64,000 bases of DNA from Paraplanobispora takensis. GTDB taxonomy: Bacteria > Actinomycetota > Actinomycetes > Streptosporangiales > Streptosporangiaceae. Under the pieces are notes generated by a model. The model did not search any database. It saw nothing but the letters and a program-made list of their open reading frames with translations, and was not told the origin of the DNA. Position numbers and translations under genes: made by a program. Below, piece after piece: positions 1 to 6,600 of this stretch; positions within the stretch are counted from its first letter, which is position 1; every line of letters begins with the position of its first letter. The stretch is from positions 237,256 to 301,255 of the forward strand of contig NZ_BOOK01000014.1 of the NCBI RefSeq assembly GCF_016863195.1, read 5' to 3'.

Positions 1-58
1 GCTCCGCCGCCGCCCCGGCCGCCATCGCGAGGGCGAGCCGCTTACCTGTCCGGCTCAT
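1..58 (-). CDS. cydC: CydC, thiol reductant ABC exporter subunit (5' end only)
   Basis: Only the first 19 codons lie in the window (MSRTGKRLALAMAAGAAAE). The ATG overlaps the TGA of cydD (ATGA at 55-58), as expected for translationally coupled half-transporters. CydC partners CydD in the inner-membrane ABC exporter of glutathione/cysteine needed to assemble cytochrome bd. The assignment rests on position after cydABD, since no domain is visible yet. The gene continues past the left edge. Confidence 0.7.
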   Translation of the reverse strand, partial: MSRTGKRLALAMAAGAAAE

Positions 59-1830
59 CGTGACTCTCCGCCCTGCGCCGTGGAAACGCTGTCATCGAAC
101 CCGTCGGGAGATACATCCAGGGCGGAGGGTCTCTGGTTCTCGGTGTCGTGCCGGGGGACTCTCCGGTCGGAGACGATCCGGCCGTCGGCGATTCTGATCA
201 CCCGGTCGGCGAGGTCGATCATCGCGGGGCGGTGGGCCACGATCACCGCGGTCCGGCCCTCGGCGAGGTCGCGGGTCGCGGCGACGACGGCGGCCTCGCT
301 GCGGCCGTCGAGGCGGGCGGTCGGCTCGTCCAGCAGCAGGGCGTCCGCACCGGGCAGGCAGAACGCGCGGGCCAGCGCGACCCGCTGACGCTGTCCGGCC
401 GACAGGTTCGTGCCGCGCTCGCCGAGCACCGTGTCGTAGCCCTGCGGCAGCTCCGTCACGAACCCGTCCGCGTGCGCGGCCCGGGCCGCGGCGCGGACCT
501 CGTCCGGCGTCGCGCCGGGGGAGCCCAGCCGGATGTTGTCGGCCACCGAGACGGCGAACAGGTGCGGGCGCTGCGGCACGAACGCCGGCCGCCAGGATCC
601 GGCGGCGAGGTCGTCCCCGTCGACCAGCACCCGCCCGCGCTCCGGGGTGACGAAGCCGAGCAGCAGGTGGAGAAGGGTGCTCTTGCCCGCGCCGCTCTCG
701 CCGACCAGCGCCACCCGCTCGCCCGGCGCGATCACCAGCGAGACCTCCTCCAGCGCCGCCTCCCCGCGGCCGGGATAGCGCACCGTGACGTTCTCCAGCC
801 GGATCTCCGGGGCGCCCCGGCCCGGCCCGTCCGCCGAAGGCGCGCCGTCCCCGGCCCCGGACCCGTCCGCGGGGGAGGCGGGCCGCGGGTCCGGCTCCGT
901 CTCGGCGTCCAGTACGGCGAAGGCCTGGTCGGCGGCGGCGACGCCCTCCATGGCCGCGTGGAACCTGGTGCCCATGTTGCGCAGCGGCAGGTAGGCCTCC
1001 GGGGCCAGAAGCAGCACCAGCAGCGCGGTCGACAGCTCCAGCGTCCCGCCCAGCAGGCGCAGGCCGATCGGGACCGCGACCAGGGCCAGCGACAGCGACG
1101 CGGCCAGCTCCAGCACCAGCGACGACAGGAACGCCACCCGCAGCGTGCGCATGGTCGCGGCCCGGTGCTCCTCGGCGACCCGCCTGATCACCTCCGCCTG
1201 GTAGCGGGCCCGGCCGAAGGCGCGCAGCGTCGGCAGGCCCCGCACCACGTCGAGGAAGTGCCCGCCGAGGCGGGACAGGGCCCGCCACTGGCGCTCGGTG
1301 ACGGCCTTGGTGTGCATGCCGACCAGCGCGCCGAAGACCGGGATCAGCGGGAGCGTGACGAGCACGATCACCGCGCTGGCCAGGTCGGCGGTGAGCAGCC
1401 GGACGAGCACGGCGATCGGGACGACGCCCGCCACCGCTACCGAGGGGAGATAGCCGTTCAGGTAGGGGTCGAGGGCGTCCAGGCCCCGGCCGCTCAGCGT
1501 CACCAGCTCACCCGAGCGGTGCGAGGTCAGCCTGGCCGGGCCCAGGTCCCGCAGCCGGGACAGCAGCCGGTGGCGCAGGACCGACTTCACCGCGGTCGTG
1601 GTGCGCCCGGCCGCCACGCCCTGGACCAGGCCGAGCAGCCCCCGGGCCCCGACGACCAGGGCCAGCGGGAGCAGGGCGGCGACGGCGAACCGCCCGGACA
1701 GGACACCGGCCAGCAGCTCCGCCTGGACCAGGACGAGCAGCCCGGCGAGGACCGCGGCGGCCAGGCAGAGGGCCAGGTGACGGCGGACGGCTCGCTCGCT
1801 CCGCGCCAGCCGCAGAAGATCCTTGTGCAT
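55..1830 (-). CDS. cydD: CydD, thiol reductant ABC exporter ATP-binding/permease subunit
   Basis: A 591-aa half-transporter. The N-terminal ~300 residues carry hydrophobic helices (ABC transporter type-1 membrane domain). After a G/A/D/P-rich linker around residues 310-335 comes the ATPase: Walker A GESGAGKST near 375, signature LSAGQRQRVALARA near 476, and Walker B DALLLDEPT near 495. CydDC exports cysteine/glutathione and is needed for haem insertion into cytochrome bd. The gene follows cydB by 36 bp and overlaps cydC by 4 bp, so the order is the classical cydABDC. The assignment comes from both sequence motifs and operon context. Confidence 0.93.
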   Translation of the reverse strand: MHKDLLRLARSERAVRRHLALCLAAAVLAGLLVLVQAELLAGVLSGRFAVAALLPLALVVGARGLLGLVQGVAAGRTTTAVKSVLRHRLLSRLRDLGPARLTSHRSGELVTLSGRGLDALDPYLNGYLPSVAVAGVVPIAVLVRLLTADLASAVIVLVTLPLIPVFGALVGMHTKAVTERQWRALSRLGGHFLDVVRGLPTLRAFGRARYQAEVIRRVAEEHRAATMRTLRVAFLSSLVLELAASLSLALVAVPIGLRLLGGTLELSTALLVLLLAPEAYLPLRNMGTRFHAAMEGVAAADQAFAVLDAETEPDPRPASPADGSGAGDGAPSADGPGRGAPEIRLENVTVRYPGRGEAALEEVSLVIAPGERVALVGESGAGKSTLLHLLLGFVTPERGRVLVDGDDLAAGSWRPAFVPQRPHLFAVSVADNIRLGSPGATPDEVRAAARAAHADGFVTELPQGYDTVLGERGTNLSAGQRQRVALARAFCLPGADALLLDEPTARLDGRSEAAVVAATRDLAEGRTAVIVAHRPAMIDLADRVIRIADGRIVSDRRVPRHDTENQRPSALDVSPDGFDDSVSTAQGGESR

Positions 1831-1866
1831 GCGTGCCTTAGGGGGTCGGGGGTCCCCGTAGGGGCT

Positions 1867-2625
1867 CTAGAAGAAGGACAGGGTGCGTTCAGGCGCCCGC
1901 CCGGGGCCGAACGTGCGCCACACCCATACTTGCCCGCCGAGCATGACCGGCGCGAGGGGCAGGATCATGATGCTGAGCACACTCAGCGTATCGGCGGGGG
2001 CGGTGCGGTCCATGATCCAGGGGGCGGATCCGGCCAGCAGCGCCGCGGCGGGCGCGGCGGCCACGCAGGCCGAGACGAGGAGTGCGGTTCCGCCCCGGCG
2101 CGCGCCCGTCACCCGGCCGGGCAGCCGCCAGGAGACGAAGGTCCAGCCGTGGAAGGCGAGCGCCGCGGCGACCGCGGCCCCGCCGGCGAGCCCGAGCGGG
2201 GTGATCGACATTCCGCTCGCCAGGGCGACCAGGGCGGCGCCCCAGCCGAACGCCAGGCCGTACGACGCCAGGCAGATGATCCAGTCCCAGCCCGCCCGCC
2301 AGGCGCGGCCGTCCGCGCGGCGGCGGAACCACAGCCCGGCGTCGCGCAGGATCCACGAGACCAGCAGCGCGACGACCAGCGGGTAGAGGCCGAACAGGAC
2401 CTCGCCCTCGGCGCGCGGGTAGGCGCCGAAGAGCACGCCGGCCACGGCCACCAGCCAGACCTCGTTGGCCAGGACGAACGGCGCCATGGCGGCCACGATC
2501 CGGTCCCGGCCCTCCTGGGTCCTGCCGAGGAACGGCAGGAGCATGCCCAGGCCGATGTCGAAGCCCTCCAGGGCGAAGTAGCCGAGCACCAGGACGGCGA
2601 AGACGCCGAACCAGAGGATGTCCAT
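1867..2625 (-). CDS. cydB: CydB, cytochrome bd ubiquinol oxidase subunit II (unusually short)
   Basis: A 252-aa membrane protein starting MDILWFGVFAVLVLGYF and containing the typical early CydB motif EGFDIGLGMLLPFLGR. The usual length is about 330-380 aa. I count roughly seven membrane segments instead of eight. Helices 1-5 and the last helix (ending QVWVWRTFG, like the conserved CydB tail) align by eye, but about 80-100 residues around helices 6-7 appear to be missing. The reading frame is open and codon use looks normal, so this looks like a genuine short form rather than a frameshift. It starts 10 bp after cydA and forms the oxidase heterodimer with it. Confidence 0.9.
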   Translation of the reverse strand: MDILWFGVFAVLVLGYFALEGFDIGLGMLLPFLGRTQEGRDRIVAAMAPFVLANEVWLVAVAGVLFGAYPRAEGEVLFGLYPLVVALLVSWILRDAGLWFRRRADGRAWRAGWDWIICLASYGLAFGWGAALVALASGMSITPLGLAGGAAVAAALAFHGWTFVSWRLPGRVTGARRGGTALLVSACVAAAPAAALLAGSAPWIMDRTAPADTLSVLSIMILPLAPVMLGGQVWVWRTFGPGRAPERTLSFF

Positions 2626-2635
2626 CGATGTCTCC

Positions 2636-3826
2636 TTACAGGCTCAGCGCGGTGGCGCGCTCGGGGGCGGGGCCGCCGGGGCCGGGGGGAACGCCCAGGG
2701 TGACGGCGGCGGGGCCGCGGCGCACGGTGCGGGCGATGAGGAGATAGTCGGCCACCGCGAGCAGGCCGAGCACGGCGGTGAAGGCGACGAGTGAGGTGGT
2801 GACCATCCCGGAGGTGAGCCCGGGGGACATCGCGTCGGCCACGGTCAGCTTGCCGTAGATCAGCCAGGGCTGGCGGCCGGCCTCGCGGGCCAGCCAGCCG
2901 AGGATCGCGGCCAGGAACGGCAGCGGGGTCAGCATCATCATGATCGGGTGCGCCCACCGCCAGCGCGGCAGCCAGCGGACCGTGGGCAGGAGGAAGAACA
3001 ACACGACGAACTGGAACAGCTCCCCGATCAGGATCATGAAGCCGAGCCCCGCCCCGGCCAGCGGCTTGCCGCCGAACTTGTCCGGCTGGAACTCCCCGAG
3101 CGGGCCGAACTGCGCGAAGCCGAAGGCGACCGCGACGACCGCGCCGACCGCCGCGACGACCACGCCGAGCCGCAGGGACTTGGTGAAGAACTCCCGCTCG
3201 GCGCTCCCGCGGAACAGCTGGTAGGCGCTGGCGCCCATGAGCACGCAGCCGCCGGTGAGCAGGGCCGCGCCGATCACGTGGGGGAGGGCGAAGGTGAGCA
3301 TGGGGTTGGTGAGCAGCGCGCCGAAGTCGGCCAGCTCCAGGTGGCCGCCCCGGTCCACGGCGCCGGCCGGGTTCTGCAGGAAGGCGTTCGCCGCCATGAT
3401 CCAGAACGCCGAGGCGTAGGCGGTCAGCGTGACGATCCAGATGCACGCCAGGTGGAGCTTCGGGGGCAGCCGGTGCCAGCCGAAGATCCACAGGCCGAGG
3501 AACGTGGACTCCAGGAAGAACGCGCCCAGGGTCTCGACGGCCAGCGGGGCGCCGAAGACGTCCCCGGCGTAGTGCGACAGCCCGCTCCAGCTCAGGCCGA
3601 ACTGGAACTCCATCACCAGGCCGGTCATGATGCCCAGCGCGTAGTTGATCACATAGATCTGGCCCCAGAAGCGGGCCATCCGCTCGTGGACCGGATTGCC
3701 GCGGAAGGTCCAGAGCGTCTGCATGATCGCCACGAGGGGGGCCAGTCCCAGCGTCAGCACGACGAACAGGAAGTGCAGGCTCCCCGTCACCGCGAACTGC
3801 GTCCGGGCCAGGTCGAGCACGTCCAT
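2636..3826 (-). CDS. cydA: CydA, cytochrome bd ubiquinol oxidase subunit I
   Basis: A 396-aa integral membrane subunit that carries the haems and oxidises menaquinol/ubiquinol. The N-terminus MDVLDLARTQFAVTGSLHFLFV carries the conserved early His (H18, the haem b595 ligand in the family), followed by the GLVMEFQFGLSW and ETLGAFFLEST signatures. The quinol-binding Q-loop is short (around GWLAREAGRQPWLIYG), and the protein is far shorter than the 522-aa E. coli form, as is common in actinomycetes. The start is supported by GAGGTG six bases upstream. It is the first gene of the operon and is probably controlled by the divergent PadR. Confidence 0.95.
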   Translation of the reverse strand: MDVLDLARTQFAVTGSLHFLFVVLTLGLAPLVAIMQTLWTFRGNPVHERMARFWGQIYVINYALGIMTGLVMEFQFGLSWSGLSHYAGDVFGAPLAVETLGAFFLESTFLGLWIFGWHRLPPKLHLACIWIVTLTAYASAFWIMAANAFLQNPAGAVDRGGHLELADFGALLTNPMLTFALPHVIGAALLTGGCVLMGASAYQLFRGSAEREFFTKSLRLGVVVAAVGAVVAVAFGFAQFGPLGEFQPDKFGGKPLAGAGLGFMILIGELFQFVVLFFLLPTVRWLPRWRWAHPIMMMLTPLPFLAAILGWLAREAGRQPWLIYGKLTVADAMSPGLTSGMVTTSLVAFTAVLGLLAVADYLLIARTVRRGPAAVTLGVPPGPGGPAPERATALSL

Positions 3827-3849
3827 GGCGTCACCTCAATCATTGTGTC

Positions 3850-3892
3850 TGTCTACCTATAGACACTCTACATGTAGAACGGCTACATGTAG
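3850..3892. promoter_or_regulatory. Divergent cydA/padR promoter with probable PadR operators
   Basis: Three inverted repeats sit between two divergent genes. TGTCTA-CCTA-TAGACA occupies 3850-3865, and the perfect palindrome CTACATGTAG occurs twice, at 3868-3877 and 3883-3892, 15 bp apart. PadR-family sites typically contain ATGT/ACAT half-sites, so autoregulation of padR and control of cydABDC is the simplest reading. I saw no Rex-type box, which is the usual actinomycete cyd control. Confidence 0.6.
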
Positions 3893-3922
3893 CCTGTCTA
3901 TGCGAGAGGTAGGGTGAGGGAC

Positions 3923-4252
3923 GTGAACACCGATGCGCTCCGAGGGCACATGGACGCCCTGCTGCTCTCCGTTCTGGAGGCCGAGCCCCTGCACGGCTAC
4001 GCGATCATCGAGGCGCTGCAGGCGCGGAGCGGCGGCGTGCTGAACGTGCCGACCGGCACGGTCTATCCGGCGCTGCGCCGCCTGGAGCAGGCGGGATACC
4101 TGGCGAGCGAGTGGGCCACCGTGGGCGGGCGCAAACGGCGCACCTACCGGCTGACCTCCGCGGGCCGTACGGCGCTGGCCGGGGAGCGCTCGGCCTGGCG
4201 GGAGTTCACGACCACGATCGCGAGCGTGCTGGAGCCGCGCGCCGCCGAATGA
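3923..4252 (+). CDS. PadR family transcriptional regulator
   Basis: A 109-aa winged-helix protein. The core GHMDALLLSVLEAEPLHGYAI, then NVPTGTVYPALRRLEQAGYL (recognition helix and wing) and RKRRTYRLTSAGR is the canonical PadR N-terminal domain; the C-terminal part is short, as in subfamily 2. I chose the GTG at 3923, preceded by GAGG; an in-frame GTG at 3914 would add three residues. The divergence from cydA over twin palindromes suggests it represses the cytochrome bd operon. PadR genes are often co-transcribed with HAAS-domain membrane proteins; here such a gene is the convergent downstream neighbour. Confidence 0.88.
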   Translation: MNTDALRGHMDALLLSVLEAEPLHGYAIIEALQARSGGVLNVPTGTVYPALRRLEQAGYLASEWATVGGRKRRTYRLTSAGRTALAGERSAWREFTTTIASVLEPRAAE

Positions 4253-4424
4253 GAGTCCCGCGGGGTCACGGGCGCCGGCATGACGGGACCCGGAGCCCCG
4301 GCGTCGGGCAGGCTCCGGGTCCGGTGGGGAACGCGGGCGGGGGAGGGGTCAGGGAGCGAAGACGGTGCGGACGCAGCCGTCCTCCGCACCGGCCGCGATC
4401 ACGGCCGGTGGGGCGTCGGGGAGG

Positions 4425-5120
4425 TCAGGACGAATGGGCCACGGCCGGCACCCGGTTGCGGGTGATGCCGATGCACCGCGTGGCCAGGGCGACCTTCACG
4501 CCCCAGAGGCCGTAGCTCACCGCGGAGGCGACCAGGCCGGGAGGGTAGTCGGAGAAGCCGACCGGGCCGTTCGAGCCGTACATCAGGGCGCTGCACAGCA
4601 CGAACATGACCGGCACCATGGCCCAGACGAACACCGCCAGCGCCCGGGCCACCCGCTCCGGCCGCCGGATCCTGCGCCTGCCCCGGCCCAGCGCGAGCAG
4701 CGCGATCGCGCCGATCGCCCCGATGAGCAGCTGCGTGGCGTCCACCACGCGCGCCACCGGCGCGAACCAGTCCGGCGCGGCCTCGTAGGAGACGACGTCC
4801 GCCGGGAAGACCCGCCAGAGCATGTTCCACATGATCGCGGTGATCGGCACGGCGACGAAGAGCAGGACGGCCAGCCTGCGGCCCGCCGAGACCGACAGCT
4901 CCTCCTGGTATCCCGGCGCGATCTCCTCGATCGTGCCGAAATCCCGCACCGCGGCGCGCTCGGCCTCGGCCCGCTCCAGGCCGTCGCACTCCAGGGCCTC
5001 GGCGGCGTCCAGCAGGCTGTCGCGGGCCTCGGTCATCAGATCGAGCTTGGGACGCCTGGGCCCCCTGAGCGCGCGGCTGAGCCCGGTGACGTAGTCGTCG
5101 ATGACTCCGGTGCTCGTCAT
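4425..5120 (-). CDS. HAAS/permease-prefix-like membrane protein
   Basis: A 231-aa protein. An amphipathic helical N-terminal domain of ~80 residues (VIDDYVTGLSRALRGPRR ... DFGTIEEIAPGYQEEL) resembles HAAS or permease-prefix domains encoded near PadR regulators, with the characteristic 'A-E-R-A-A-V-R-D-F-G' turn. Four hydrophobic segments follow. The start at 5120 is supported by AGGGGAG just upstream. It is convergent with padR, about 170 bp away. The role is probably signal sensing at the membrane together with PadR, but no biochemical function is known for this type. Confidence 0.72.
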   Translation of the reverse strand: MTSTGVIDDYVTGLSRALRGPRRPKLDLMTEARDSLLDAAEALECDGLERAEAERAAVRDFGTIEEIAPGYQEELSVSAGRRLAVLLFVAVPITAIMWNMLWRVFPADVVSYEAAPDWFAPVARVVDATQLLIGAIGAIALLALGRGRRRIRRPERVARALAVFVWAMVPVMFVLCSALMYGSNGPVGFSDYPPGLVASAVSYGLWGVKVALATRCIGITRNRVPAVAHSS

Positions 5121-5228
5121 GGTCTCCCCTGTGGTGCGGTCCCGTCGCGGGACTCCGGGCAGCCTCATCCTGGCCGACGCCCGCGGGCCGCGCATCGGGG
5201 ACCTCCCTGAGAAGACCCGGAGGCCGGG

Positions 5229-6425
5229 TCATCCCGCCAGGTGCGCCGGAGGCGCGGAGGCGGGCGGGTCGGCGGGAGGAGCGGCGGACCGGCCGGCGGG
5301 CGGGTCGGCGGGCGTACCGGCGGGCGGGGAGGACCACTCGTGCCAGGCGTGCTCCTCGGCGATGCGCCGCCGCCCGGGCCACCAGCGCAGGATCGGCCAC
5401 TTCGAGGGGAACCGCAGGCCCCGGGGGGCGGCGGCGAACGCGCACCCGGTCAGGCGGACCCGGTCGGGACGCGGGAACCCGGCGAAGCGGCAGGCGGTGA
5501 GGTCCAGGCGGGTCAGCTCCAGGGACTCGGCCTCCACGCCGCGCAGCGAGACCACCCGGGCCGTGCCCCGCCCGATGACGGCGGCCGGGCCGCGCAGCGT
5601 GGCCTCCTCCAGGTCGACCTCCGCGTCCTGCAGGCGGACGGTGAGCTCCCCGGAGGCGTGCAGCCGCCGCAGGTCCACCGGGCAGCCCGCGGCCGACAGC
5701 TCCAGGGCGCCGCTCGCCCGGGCCCCGGCCAGGGTCAGGCGCCGGCCGGTCACGGCCGGCGTCAGGTAGGTCCTGGCCGAGAAGCGCACCGCCTCGAACC
5801 CGGCCAGGCCGTCGAAGCGGGCCTTGTGGAAGGAGACCGTCCGGCCGAACCGGCAGCCCCGGAACCCCGCGTCGCCGGCGAACCGCGCGTCGTCGAAGCT
5901 GGTGAATCCGCGGAACTCGGCGTGACGGAAGGAGGAGGTGCGGCCGAAGCGGGCCGAGCCGAACAGCGCGTCGCCGCCGGCGACCACCCGGTCCAGCGCC
6001 GCGTGCCCGGTCACCGTGACGCCGTGCAGGGACAGCTCCCTGGCGAACCTGACCTCCCCGAAGGAGACGTTGCCGGTGAAACGGGCGTCGTAGAAGGAGG
6101 CCAGGCGGTGGAAGGCCGCGTGGTCGAAGGAGGCGTCGCCTCTGAACAGGACGGCGCCGAAGCGGGCCTCGTCGGGGAAGAGGGCCCAGTCGAACCGGGC
6201 CCTGCCCAGGGTGCGCCGGGTGGCGGTCAGGACCTGCTCCAGCAGGTCTTCGCCGACGACGGTGCCCCGCAGGTCGACGGGGGATCCGGGAGCCAGGCCG
6301 CGGATGACCTCGCCGAGTTCGTCACGCTCCAGATGGGCCAGGCAGCGTCCGTACGGCGGCCGCGCCGACCCGGTGCACTCGGGGGAGGCGGCGCAGACGA
6401 CCCAACCCATGTCGAGGGGTCTCAT
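5229..6425 (-). CDS. Pentapeptide-repeat protein
   Basis: A 398-aa protein. Residues ~75-215 are dense in five-residue periodicity with Phe at the central position (ARFDWALF, ARFGAVLF, ASFDHAAF, ARFGRTSSF), predicting a right-handed quadrilateral beta helix. The N-terminus has a Cys-rich patch (CAASPECTGSARPPYGRC) that could bind metal. The C-terminus ends in a low-complexity run of Ala/Pro/Ser after a basic segment. The function is unknown; some family members mimic DNA and protect gyrase, but nothing here shows that. Two copies of AGTGATACC lie in its promoter. An alternative ATG at 6410 is possible. Confidence 0.8.
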   Translation of the reverse strand: MRPLDMGWVVCAASPECTGSARPPYGRCLAHLERDELGEVIRGLAPGSPVDLRGTVVGEDLLEQVLTATRRTLGRARFDWALFPDEARFGAVLFRGDASFDHAAFHRLASFYDARFTGNVSFGEVRFARELSLHGVTVTGHAALDRVVAGGDALFGSARFGRTSSFRHAEFRGFTSFDDARFAGDAGFRGCRFGRTVSFHKARFDGLAGFEAVRFSARTYLTPAVTGRRLTLAGARASGALELSAAGCPVDLRRLHASGELTVRLQDAEVDLEEATLRGPAAVIGRGTARVVSLRGVEAESLELTRLDLTACRFAGFPRPDRVRLTGCAFAAAPRGLRFPSKWPILRWWPGRRRIAEEHAWHEWSSPPAGTPADPPAGRSAAPPADPPASAPPAHLAG

Positions 6426-6430
6426 GTCCC

Positions 6431-6462
6431 AGTGATACCCCCGTGAAGGGGCAAGTGATACC
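6431..6462 (-). promoter_or_regulatory. Repeated AGTGATACC element before the pentapeptide gene
   Basis: AGTGATACC occurs at 6431-6439 and again at 6454-6462 in direct orientation, 23 bp apart (about two helical turns), immediately upstream of the start codon. Such paired direct repeats suggest an operator for a dimeric regulator. No cognate regulator gene is next to it. Confidence 0.3.
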
Positions 6463-6600
6463 TGCGAGATCCGGAGCTAGGTCAAGGGCAGCCAGCGTTG
6501 GCGTGCGCCCCTCGACATGAAGTGTCAAGATTTCCCGATTTCACCTTCCGTCCACATATAGGGGAATGTAAGCGGATCCAAGGGGCTCTACGCTCCTGCT

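Noticed and set aside
3827..3922. Rex operator upstream of cydA
   Set aside because: Looked for a TGTGAAC-type inverted repeat; only the PadR-like palindromes are present.
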